From positions 1,081,815 through 1,145,814 of the forward strand of contig SIJG01000036.1 of NCBI GenBank assembly GCA_023374025.1: a stretch of 64,000 bases of DNA, written 5' to 3'. Positions 21,757-31,867 of this stretch are shown one piece after another. Positions within the stretch are counted from its first letter, which is position 1. Each line of letters starts with the position of its first letter. A program made the translations under genes and the position numbers. The DNA comes from Heterodera schachtii. Taxonomy: Eukaryota > Nematoda > Chromadorea > Rhabditida > Heteroderidae. The notes under the pieces are model-generated. The model worked only from the letters and a program-made list of their open reading frames with translations, did no database searches and was not told where the DNA came from.

Positions 21757-23220
21757 TCAGCAGTGACACAGGCCGACATCATAATTTGACCTATAAAATG
21801 TGCGGACCAAACGAAAACTACAATTTTGAACAGGCCTGATAGTGTGACTTGACGCAGCTTTATTCGTAATTGTGCCACCAACGGCTGACAATTTCCGTTC
21901 TGTGTCGGCTTTCAACAACTTTGTCGTTGGACCTATTGCGTCGGCCAATTCCTCCCCGGCCTTCGAAAAAACAATTGTCCTCAATTGGCCATTCCCTTTC
22001 GGTTCTTTCACTTTGCTGCTGATTCCATTTTCATTGGAATTTTTCTTTTTCCACAATTTTTCAAATCCAACATTCAAAGGATTCCATAATGCCGACAATT
22101 TCGGACTGCTACTAGCCGTAGAGCTGAGTCGGCGGTTATGATTTCTAGCCTTCACCTTCGAAAATGCGTTGGCAAGAACCAAAAATGCAGCAAAAAGACC
22201 AGCAAAAATTGTTGGAACATCGGCTGACTCCACCGTTTCCTGCGACAAATTGCATTTGTTGCGGCCTTTTTTTGTCCGTTTTACAGGCGAAGAGTTATGG
22301 GAAGTTTTCTCCTCCCGGGAAATTTTCGGTCCAAGTCCTTGAGTCTTTTTTTGAAAATTCATATTGGGCTTATTTTGTTCAAAGCCGCATTCTTTCCAAC
22401 TGAATTTGGCCTTACAATTTCGCGCGATATGGCCAATTTTACGGCATTTATAACATAAGATTTTGTTCGTCCCTCGGGAAAATTTTTCCCAATCGGTTGT
22501 CGCCTTTTCCGCTTTAATTGGTTTATGGCTGCGTGCCAAGTGTGCGTTTTCGTCCTCTTCAATTGACTTTGCGGCTTTTTGCGTTGCTTCCGCACGCACA
22601 GCAAACGCGACTAAACTGTCGTAGTTCAAATCCGGACGACGAGCCATTTCCAACGCAATCGAAATTTTGGCATTTTCCAAAGCCCGAATGAAATGTTTGG
22701 CCGCATAATCGCCGTACAAATTAAGTGGTAAACCTGGGTACGAACTTTGCACAAGTTGGTAGATTCGTTCTGCAAATTCTTCCAAATTTTCGTCTGCTCG
22801 CCGTTTTGGTCCATCCCACAATTCGTTGAATGCTCTAATTGCGGTGCAGTCCCATTCATCCAAAATTGACTCCATTTTGCTTCGTACTGCATCAAAATTC
22901 ACCGGCCGATTCGCTGTAGCGGCACTGAAAGCACGATCCGCCTTTCCACTTACTTTGCACTCGAGTGCTGAAATTCGGTGTTTTTCTGGCCATTCTTCGG
23001 TAGCTAACGAAAATTTTTTGAAAAATCTCCGTATTTGCTCGCGTCCTTCATTTCCATTTAGTTCGGGAAGTTTTTCCAGAGTGAGAAGAAATTCCAAAGA
23101 ACAAATTTGTTTTTGTTCTTTCTCACTTTCGCATCCACCATTTTGTAATAAAACCGAAAAGGTTCGATTGTCTTCCCAATTTTCCTCGGCCGAAATTTTG
23201 TGTTGACGAAGACATTGCAT
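21757..23220 (-). CDS. gag: Gag protein with CCHC zinc knuckle
   Basis: A single frame of 487 residues. The first 220 residues are helical and capsid-like, with the retrotransposon gag pattern (FFKKFSLATEEWPEKHRISA, later LEEFAERIYQLVQSSYPGL). A zinc knuckle follows at C256-C259-H264-C269 (CYKCRKIGHIARNC). A hydrophobic stretch near 336-350 (IFAGLFAAFLVLANAF) after the knuckle is unusual for gag. No DTG protease motif or RT follows. It lies between a 344-base leader next to the 5' LTR and the polypurine tract. Gag would package the element RNA in virus-like particles (family knowledge). Confidence 0.9.
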   Translation of the reverse strand: MQCLRQHKISAEENWEDNRTFSVLLQNGGCESEKEQKQICSLEFLLTLEKLPELNGNEGREQIRRFFKKFSLATEEWPEKHRISALECKVSGKADRAFSAATANRPVNFDAVRSKMESILDEWDCTAIRAFNELWDGPKRRADENLEEFAERIYQLVQSSYPGLPLNLYGDYAAKHFIRALENAKISIALEMARRPDLNYDSLVAFAVRAEATQKAAKSIEEDENAHLARSHKPIKAEKATTDWEKFSRGTNKILCYKCRKIGHIARNCKAKFSWKECGFEQNKPNMNFQKKTQGLGPKISREEKTSHNSSPVKRTKKGRNKCNLSQETVESADVPTIFAGLFAAFLVLANAFSKVKARNHNRRLSSTASSSPKLSALWNPLNVGFEKLWKKKNSNENGISSKVKEPKGNGQLRTIVFSKAGEELADAIGPTTKLLKADTERKLSAVGGTITNKAASSHTIRPVQNCSFRLVRTFYRSNYDVGLCHC

Positions 23221-23564
23221 GTTGAAATGGGATTTTCGTTTCCCGGTTTTAAAGAGTCAGTTTTGTAGACGGAGTTAATTTACCGAACTGACAAATGTCT
23301 GTGATTTGTTTCACACTTTACGGCTTTTCCTTTTCGAAGCTGCGGGTTTTGATAAGAAGATGGGATTTAGTTTTCCCTTTTACAGATTTCGCACTCCACA
23401 ATCAATGACGAAACTCAGTAGGGATTTGTTTCCCTTTTTTAGAGTCCAGGATTTGCTTTTCCTGTTAAAAATCGCAGAAGGATTTACTTTTCCTTTTAAA
23501 TCGTTGCTTCGTCCAAATTTGTCTTTTACTGCCACTGCTGAGCCACCTTTGTACAGGAGCGCCA

Positions 23565-23807
23565 CGTCGTAAGGAATAGAATAGTCCAATGGGAAAGGGG
23601 AATTATATCCCAAATCCAAAACCAAAGTCGCCGTCTCTTTTCACTGCTTTCTTTACTTCCAAAATATGAAAACACAGCACACAGCAATCAATTACAAAAT
23701 TTGGAGTTGAACATATATCACACACCAAACAAAAAAACATATAAAACAAAGGGTCACATAAATTAAACAAAACGCCAAAATAATTCAAAATCAACAATGA
23801 TAAGACA
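23565..23807 (-). repeat. 5' LTR of the gag-only element
   Basis: This is the repeat at the 5' end of the element when read on the minus strand. It is followed at once by the putative primer-binding site. Confidence 0.9.
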
Positions 23808-24067
23808 CGACGACCACAACAACTGAAAGAGGAAAATGAACGACCATCATCAACAACAACCAGCGAAAGCAACAAACCATTGTTGAACAAACGCCGAAAA
23901 GGAAGAGGAAAAGCGGAGGAAAAGCGAAGGAAAAGCGCGGAAGGGCAGAAAAAAATTGACGAACAGCAAAAATTTGGGAGGAACGCAATTTGAAGAAAAT
24001 GAAGACGGAAGAACGAACAAAGAATGGTGAGCAGAATCGATGGATGGGATGCTGCAGAACATTCGCT

Positions 24068-24170
24068 GACCCCCCCCCCCCCTCCCCTTTTTTCTTCATC
24101 CACCTGCGTAGTCGTTCGATGACCCAACAACATCGGCAAAAAACACCCCCTCCCCCCCCCCCCCCCGCTG
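24068..24170. repeat. Two poly-C tracts
   Basis: Runs of about 13-16 C near 24069-24083 and 24150-24168 lie in pyrimidine-rich sequence. Antisense frames across them are artefacts. Confidence 0.8.
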
Positions 24171-24320
24171 CATTCAAATTCTCTTCTCAAATAATCTCTT
24201 CTTTTCTTCCTTTCTCTCAATTCCATCTTTTTCTCTCTTTCTCTAAATGTCTCTCTTTTCGTTTGTCTCTCGCCTCGTACAATTGTGCTGCGAGGGCGCA
24301 GCTTGTACCTGCCGGGGGAG

Positions 24321-24671
24321 TGTTATGCCAAATTCCTTTGGCTCTTCCATTTCTGTGCCTAATCAATTCAATTTGCCCATCACATTTTCCCTTTCCTCTA
24401 ATTACGCCAACTGTTTCCTTTTCTCTTCTTCTCTTGCCCCGCCCGAAAATTGTTTATGTGGGAGCCATCGGACCAACCCCGGGAAAGCGATCACTTTGAG
24501 ATCTTTGGATCAACTTTTGCTTTTCTCCGATTTACTCCGATTTCTTTTTTGCTACACATTTTCTTTGTGCTTAATAAAAAGGGCTGTTAAAAGGCCAACT
24601 CGGACTCAATAGGCGGGATCGCGCCTAGCCCCTGACTTCGGTCAGGGGTAGGCCCAACGATCCCACGGACA
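24321..24671 (+). repeat. Possible lone LTR or 3' end of an LTR element
   Basis: A purine tract (GGGGGAG) directly precedes TGTTATGCC. The segment ends GGACA, so it has the TG...CA ends of an LTR, with AATAAA inside near 24573. No partner LTR is found in the window. It could equally be the end of another element type. Confidence 0.35.
24614..24664. other. Long hairpin with TTCG loop
   Basis: The strand can fold with GGGATCG pairing CGATCCC outside, CCTA pairing TAGG, and CCCCTGAC pairing GTCAGGGG around a TTCG loop. UUCG closed by C-G is a very stable RNA tetraloop. It sits at the end of the possible LTR. Confidence 0.7.
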
Positions 24672-24679
24672 CGCCTAAT

Positions 24680-27320
24680 AATTATCAAAAACCTGATAAT
24701 TAAACCGAAATTATGAGATTAATGATACTTTGCATAGTACGTTTCCTACAAGTATTCTGATCTTGTCACGAGCCATAAGAAATAGAATTTCCAGATTATT
24801 TATTTTTAAAGTGACCTAAAATTTAAAAAACTTTAATCCGGCAATTTTAAAAAAGGCTTTTTCAATAAGTAAAAACTAACACAATCTACCTTAAAAATAA
24901 GTGAAAAAAACAATTTCTAAATTTTACAAGAAAAATCATGATGGTAATTCCTTTTCTTCGAGACCCAAAGTGGGACTAAAGTTTATGTCTATACAAGTAA
25001 AATTTAAGTAATTTATTCCTTCAATTAATTATTGCATTTATTAATTATCCAAAATCTTTCATTATAATTATTTAAAATTGCTTTAATGTTCTAGAGAGTT
25101 ATATCTTTTTATTTGAGTTTATTGCAAATTAGCCGAAGTTATTCTTAGATTAAAAACAAACGAAATACTTTATGAATAACAATAATTTTTAATTTAGTTA
25201 TAAATAAATCAATATTTGATTTTTTTAATATTAGCCATAATAATAATTGAATTATAATAAAATTTTAATTTATTTAATACTTGTAACTTCCGGTTTTATA
25301 TAGAAATTAATAAATTATTTCAAACTTTGATTTAAATTATTATTTTTGTTAATAAATTAACACCTTCTTTTGTTAACGAATGCATTAATTTATCTGGTAA
25401 TAAAATTTTACTATTCTTTTTTTATTAATTTCATATAATCATCTTCCTTTTTAATCTATGTATGCTAAACAAAATTTATTTACTAAAAATAATATTTTAT
25501 TTAAGAATATCTAATATATTTTACTTTATTTTATTTTTGAATTAAATAGAAAGCTTTATTACTACTTATTGTAAAAATCTTAATAAATTAAAAATTTAAT
25601 GAATTCTAAATTGGTTATTTGTCATTTAATTTTCTATCATAATGCCAGCATATGTTTTTCTTATAACTTTTTTAAAATTATCTATTTATTTAATTTATTT
25701 AGAAAATGACAAAAAAGCAGTGCGTTGTGAAAAGATTATTGACAACCGGCAGTTAGAAAGTTTTTTATTGTGTCATTAAATGTTAAATGTTAATTGTCAA
25801 TTTATTTTTACTTAGCATTTTAGATTCTTGTAAAAAATTTTTCATTTATTATCTTTTCACGACAAATTTAAATATGATTTTTAAGTCTGATTGAGAATTG
25901 AGTTTTTTCTTTTATTAATTTCAAACTCTTTCATATAATAAAGAACAAATTAAATTGTTAGGCTTAATCTCTCTCTTATCTCGAATATGATTAATTCGAG
26001 TTTTTTCACTTTACAATTTATTAATTGAATTTTTTATTTTATATGAATTTTAAATTAAATTTCATTATTTTAAATAATTTTAGTGCAAAATTTTATGATC
26101 GTGACTAAATATTACGACTAATGTACAACTAAATTAAAATGTTAAATTGATAATAATCAAAATATTTTATATTTTTTGTATTCTTTAATGACGATTTATT
26201 TTACTGTTTTATATAATAATTCCTATAAAATAAATTTTTCAATTTCTGATTTGCTCCTATTTATAATCGTTTAGAAGGTTCTTCCTCATCTATTAAAGCA
26301 GCCCAATAGACCTTCAACTCTTAAAATTTTCAAAAAAAAATTATAGAATTTTTCTCGGGAACAATAAAAAATAAAAGTAAAAGTAAATTTTCAATTTATC
26401 TTGCCGCAACGCCTAACATTTATGGAATTATGAACTTAACCTCCTGGTCCGTATTTATGTAAATACTTTTGTTTAAAGTCAGTTTTTCATTCTATGTCTT
26501 TTTTATCTTGATATTTATTTTTATAATATTGCATATTATTGTATCATTATAGTTGTTTTTTTGGGATTATAGGCATGAAATATTTCATTAATTTTATTTT
26601 GTATAATAATTGGACGAAAATTTTTTTTTAATTTGCTATATAGATTTCTTTCTGATGAATGTATATGTTTAAATATTAATTATTTTAATTTTTGTGTATT
26701 CAATTTAATATTTTTTAATTGAATAATATTATTCCTAAATGGTTATATATTTCAAAAGTGTCCATTCAAAGATTTCACAAAATATCGATATTTAAAAAAA
26801 AATTTTTATAAAAACATTCCAATATAAAATTCTTTAATGTTTTAGTTGCGACATTTATTGCTTTTAATAAAAGAAGATTTTGTATTTTAAAGTTTTTATC
26901 TAATGCTATCATTTTTATACTATTAATTTTTTTAAATCTTATGTTTCAATGTCTTCTATCATATGGATCACATTGGATTTTTAATCAATATAAGTCAGGC
27001 TGTAAAGTTTTTTTATTCCCGTTCTTTATTGTTTTTAAATGTTGAGTTTTTTTCATCTTTCTAAAAATAATTTTGTTAATTATCGATGATTTTTTGTGTC
27101 TTGCAATATTATTTAATGAAAAGCATTTTTTCTTAAAATTAATATAAATATTTTTGGTTCAGTGTGTTTGAATATTTAAATTTGGTTGATTTATTTAATG
27201 ATAATTTATTATAATATGTATCGAATTTTTAAATATTTTATATTTAATTGTTTAAATTATAATGTCCACTGGTGGGCTTTGTTTTTATTAATTGTTTGGT
27301 TTAAATATTATTTTTAATTT
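24680..27320. other. Gene-free, extremely AT-rich block
   Basis: About 2.6 kb without an open frame of 60 codons in any frame, made mostly of A and T with scattered homopolymers. I see no exon, RNA gene or repeat with clear ends. Confidence 0.7.
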
Positions 27321-27329
27321 ATGATTTAT

Positions 27330-27605
27330 TTTGTAAGGCGTAATGTAAGGCGTAAAAGGGATCAGCCAATAGCGGGGAGGGACCGCCCCGTTGGGATCCC
27401 GCCCAAGAGCCCCCTTATAAGCTCGGGATTTCCTTCCCAGAGGGATCACAACATCTCAGTCGCGACTTATCAGCCATTCATCCTATTCAATTCCCCATCC
27501 ATCGATCTCGTCCCCCTTCTCCAGCCCAGGGAGAGCTCAGCGCGCGGGCTACGGCCCGGGATGGACAAGAGGGGATCCGTGGGACTGGCACAACTCTAAC
27601 TGGTA
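27330..27605 (+). other. GC-rich LTR-like segment
   Basis: The segment begins TGTAAGGCGTAA, has a TATA-like box in a GC-rich setting (CCCTTATAAGCTCGGG) and is followed by TGGTAGCACCGG, which could be a primer-binding site. No second copy is present. Reading it as a 5' LTR is a guess. Confidence 0.3.
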
Positions 27606-27708
27606 GCACCGGATGGTTCTGACCAAATCCTGGGCCCAAGGGTTTGGTTCGGAGTGGAATTGAATGGGTGCTGATCACCCCGGGGAGGGCTTTGGCCCTG
27701 AGCTCAAT

Positions 27709-28260
27709 ATTCCGGCCGATGCCGGCCAACAAACACTAAAGAAAAGAAAAAAGAAAGAGAGGTGTTGGCTGATGCCGGCCAATGGAAAATGAATTTCGGC
27801 CGATGCCGGCAAATGAAAAATGCCGATGCCGGCTGAAAAGAAAATAAATTTTAGCCGATGCCGGCCATGAAAAAAAAGAGAAAAAATGCCGATGCCGGCT
27901 GAAAAGAAAATAAATTTTAGCCGATGCCGGCCATAAAAAAAAAAAGTGATGGCTGATGCCGGCTAAAAGAAAATGAATTGTGGCCGATGCCGGCCAACGG
28001 AAAATCAATTCCGGCCGAAGCTGGCAATGAAAAAGGGCCGATGCCGGCAAATAAAAATGCCGATGCCGGCAAATGAAAAAAAAAGAATGCCGATGCCGGC
28101 AAATGAAAAAGAGTGCCGATAGCGGCCAATGAAAAAAGAAAATTGTGGCCGATGCCGGTCGATGGAAAAGAAATTCCGACCGATGGCGGCCAATGACAAA
28201 GGCCGATTTAAAAACCCCGGTGAGGGCTAAGGCCCTAAATAATGAATACCGGAGGCTAAG
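27709..28260. repeat. Minisatellite built on GCCGATGCCGGC
   Basis: The 12-base core GCCGATGCCGGC (some diverged) recurs roughly 16-18 times, separated by variable A-rich spacers such as AAATGAAAAA. All long frames here come from the repeat. Confidence 0.85.
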
Positions 28261-28656
28261 AAAGTGCAAAAAGTGCCAATGTTGGCCAATAATGAAAATG
28301 TCTTGGCCGAAAAAAAAAGAAAAATGGCTAACAACCAAAAGAAAAGAAAAGAGGCCGAAAAAAAAAGAGAATTCCGGCTGAAAAGAAATGAATTCAGGCC
28401 GATGACAATGCGCAATGGCCACAAATGGGGGCTAAGGCCTCAAATTATTGAAATGTAATTGAAAATAGGCCGAGTGAAGTTTATCAAAGCCAAAATGGCA
28501 CATTTCAGTGATTAAAAAAAGGGGGATTTTAAAATGGACAATTACCATTAAAAGAAAAAGGGAATTATGCCAAAATGGCACATTTTCAGCATATTTTTGA
28601 AAACGGCACAAAAAGGAAAAATGCCATCAAATTAATTAACTCTATCAAAAATATAT

Positions 28657-28678
28657 ATAGAGAGAGAGAGAGAGAGAA
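28657..28678. repeat. AG microsatellite
   Basis: A run of about ten AG dinucleotides follows a short AT run. Confidence 0.9.
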
Positions 28679-28899
28679 AAACAATTTTGGACCAAAAGTG
28701 CCACAAAAAAAAGAGAAACAAAATTGGCAAAGATGAAAAATAAAATAAATGTAAAGTGGCAATTAAAGAAATGATGGGCCAAGGCCTAAAATATTATATA
28801 TTTGGTGCGCAATCAATACACAATTATAAAAATGGAAGAAAAATATTATAAATTAATTACCACTTCAATTTGTAGGGGCCCTAAATTTCACTTTTCAAC

Positions 28900-29320
28900 T
28901 ACTGTGTTGCTTAGGGAGGGGATACTGTACCTACTGTCCTTTGCCCCCCCCCACCATTTTACGGCGTTGAGTTGGCCGTTCCCACCAGCGGCCGTTACAC
29001 ATTAGCATTCCGTGCACAATTCAAATTGTGCACCGGAGGGGCGCTCTTTTTGCCCTCCTTTCCCTGTGCATTGCTGTGAGACGCTGATTTTATCGGCATC
29101 ATTCTCACCGCAATGTTCAGCGGCCACTGTGTTGGCCGCTGCTAATGTGCGAAGGGGGAGTGGCCGGAGGGCCGTTCAGTGCAGCACCCCCCCCCACATT
29201 TGCACATCCTGGCCGTCCCCCATCTCATTTATGCAACATTTCTCCTGTGAAGCGACGCCACCATTTTCAACGCTATTTGCCCATCCCATTTAATTTATGC
29301 ATTTTTGCGTTTTATGATTT
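28900..29320. other. GC-rich segment without identifiable gene
   Basis: It contains poly-C runs, a palindrome (GTGCACAATTCAAATTGTGC) and repeated GGCCG phrases. It probably belongs with the GC-rich repeat DNA from 27.3 kb. No exon is supportable. Confidence 0.5.
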
Positions 29321-29876
29321 AAAATATTTTTAAATATTTATGTTTTATATTTTTAAATATTTTTGCACCAAAAATAATTAATTAATTTAAAAATGATCAC
29401 AAAAGTGCTGATCAAACACTTAGAAATTTTGGGTTATGGCCCAGTTTGAAAATATATTTTTTTTTTCTCCCCAATTTCTGATCAGTTTTTGCCCATTACC
29501 AATAATTCAATTCAATTTGCCCATTGATTCAAATGCTCTTCCTTAAATGGGCTATGGCCTAAAATATATTAATTGTGCATTCATTTTTCCCAATTTAATT
29601 TCATGCATTTTTTTTGATCAGAAACATTGCGTTTTCCCATTTCTGATCACTATTTTCATTTTGTTTTCAATTTGATTTTGCACCCCAATTTGGCAATTCT
29701 CAAAAATAATTACTCAAAAACGGGTCAGGGTCCAAATCAAACGGCCTTATTTATTTATTTTTTTTTTCCACTCGAAATTCTGATCACCATTTTGTTTTGT
29801 CTTTCCCGTTTGGTTTTTCCACCTCAATTTGGCAATTATCCAAAAGTAATTATTTTAAATAAAATTGGGTCAGGGC

Positions 29877-30884
29877 CAGGGCTGGCCGTGATCACGGATC
29901 ACGGCTCACGGATCACGGAAATCACGGGGTTTTTGGGGTGCCGTGATCTCGGATCACGGGTCACGGATTTTTTCAATTTTTCCGTGATTTTGATCCGTGA
30001 TTGGCATTTTATATAGGGGAATTTTTATTAGACAAACATATGAAATTGATGGAAAAATAAAATTTTTTGAGAAAAAATTAAATATAAATTCATTTCTGTT
30101 AAAAATTAAGACATATATATGTAGCTTAGTGGTTAAGCCTTCTGTCTTCAGTTATTTATCCCTTGAGTTCAATTCCACATTGGGACAATAGATTTTTTTT
30201 CATATTTTCTTTAAATTACTTTAATTGAAATTTAATTAAAAGAAAGTTTTCTTACTTTACAAATATTTTTCTTTATTTTTTAAAACATTAGATCAATAAA
30301 TTAACAAATGATTGGACATTTTTTGGACAAAATCTGTTAACAAATTCATTCAAAATTTTTCCCGGCGGCACCACCGGACCCCCATTTTACATAATTTTCT
30401 GAAATTTGGACCACAAAATGGCAAAAAAATAGCCGTTTTTGGCGCAAAAACGGCTAAAAATCCCTATTTTTTCTCTCCGTCGATGATAATGTTGGTCCAA
30501 AAGAATTTTGTTCAACATCAAAAATTAGCTTATTTGTTAGAGGAATTTTCTATATAAAATAGAGTTTTGATTAAATTTAAGAAAAGTTTGAAAAATTTTC
30601 TTAGGAAAATTACTCAAAAATTAAAATTTTTCCTTAGAGATTTCTATAAAAAGCTCTAATTTCCTCAAAAAATTGGCTCAATATTGTAAATTTTAACATT
30701 TTTGGACAAAAAAAAATTATTCAGAAAATTTTTTACAATCACGGATCACGGCTCACGGATCACGGGAATCACGGGGTTTTTGGGGTGCCGTGATCACGGT
30801 TCACGGCTCACGGATTTTTTTGAAAGCCCCGTGATCACGGCTCACGGATTTCCGTGATTGGAAATTCAATCACGGCCAGCCCTG
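29877..30884. mobile_element. Non-autonomous hAT-type element
   Basis: Ends are inverted (CAGGGCTGGCCGTGAT on the left; the complement ends at 30884). They are flanked by a perfect 8-base duplication GTCAGGGC at 29869-29876 and 30885-30892. CAGGG-type ends and 8-base duplications are marks of the hAT class. Beside both ends the phrase CACGGATCACGG is repeated several times, as subterminal transposase-binding repeats often are. The interior holds a GGCGGC hairpin module near 30355-30385 and a tRNA-like piece. No transposase frame is present. Confidence 0.9.
30119..30185 (+). other. tRNA-like sequence with A and B boxes
   Basis: The D-arm half (TAGCTTAGTGGTTAAGC) matches the pol III A box, and GAGTTCAATTCC lies at B-box distance. 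The anticodon and acceptor stems do not close, so it is a degenerate tRNA or tRNA-derived SINE piece. It sits inside the hAT-type element. Confidence 0.4.
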
Positions 30885-31378
30885 GTCAGGGCCCACATCA
30901 AGTGGCATTATTTTATTTTAATTTTTTTTTTTCCCCAATCGAATTTCTGATCACTTATACCGTATCACTTATACCGTATCCTTTTTGGACCGTCTAATGA
31001 TAATTTGATCATTAATGTTCAATCAATTTCCAATCTTATTTGACTTATTTTAATTCGCCTTTTTGTGTATTACAAATTCAATATTTATTTGCGTAATTAC
31101 ATAATTTAAATTTAAAATTACATTTCCCAATTGGGCTTTGGCCCAAATCAATATTTTCCGTTAAATTAATTTCCATTTGTTTTTCTCTCATTGTCTATTG
31201 CCGGTTTTTATTTTCAATGCCCCTTTTCTGGTTTGATCAGTCGGTTTGGCATTTACCTCCAAAATTTTTTCGCTCTTTGGCCGACACCTAAATTAATTAG
31301 CAATTAATTTTGATTTAATTTATGTATTTTTTTCCCCATTGGTCGTTTGTTTGAATTTGGTCATTGCCAATGCATTTT

Positions 31379-31867
31379 TTTTTTTTAGATTTTTTTAATA
31401 TAAAAATAAAAACCTAGAAATTAGGTTCTGATAACTGAAAAGTCGCTTACAACTACCAAGAAAAATGTTTTTTTTCAGGCCATAGGGAGGGAGCTCAGGC
31501 AAAAATATAAAAACGTAAAAATACCATCCCTAATTATAAATATGAGGATTTAAAGCAATTTTTAAATTGAATTTTTGACAAAAAAGAAAAAAAATGTTTT
31601 CCGTGCGTTTCAGACCATAGGGAGCCAAAGAAAAAAAAATAGGTAAAACCTAAAATATCATCCCTAATTATAAATAAGGGGATTTAATTCAAATTTTGAA
31701 ATTGAAAAAAACATATTTATCTGGAATAAAAAATTTTAGCAATTGGATCGCCAAATTAATGAGAAACAGCAAAAAGCGAATCAATTGCGACAACTAATTG
31801 CAAGTGAAAACAACCGGCGCGATTAAGCAGTCGGAAATGCGCACATTGCAAGCAATGATTGAAGAGA
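31379..31867. repeat. Inverted arm of the 2.25-kb repeat
   Basis: This stretch is the reverse complement of about 32454-32945, including the coiled-coil exon in a frameshifted form. It ends exactly where the direct repeat begins, so copy 1 carries a fold-back arm that copy 2 lacks. Confidence 0.85.

Larger units (their letters stand above)
21427..23807 (-). mobile_element. LTR retrotransposon with gag only (TR-GAG-like)
   Basis: Two near-identical 243-base LTRs (21427-21669 and 23565-23807) bracket a single gag frame on the minus strand. Read on that strand the LTR starts TGTCTTATC. Directly after the 5' LTR is TGGCGCTCCTGT, a primer-binding site that begins with the expected TGG. Directly before the 3' LTR is a purine tract (GAAGGCGGGGA). 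A short target duplication (CGAC) flanks the element. Protease, reverse transcriptase, RNase H and integrase are all absent, so movement would need proteins supplied in trans. LTR identity implies recent insertion. Confidence 0.9.

Noticed and set aside
27736..28422. 228-codon minus-strand frame
   Set aside because: Made by the GCCGATGCCGGC minisatellite with A-rich spacers; composition is Phe/His/Arg repeats.
30119..30185. Functional tRNA gene
   Set aside because: A and B boxes are present, but acceptor and T stems do not pair well enough.
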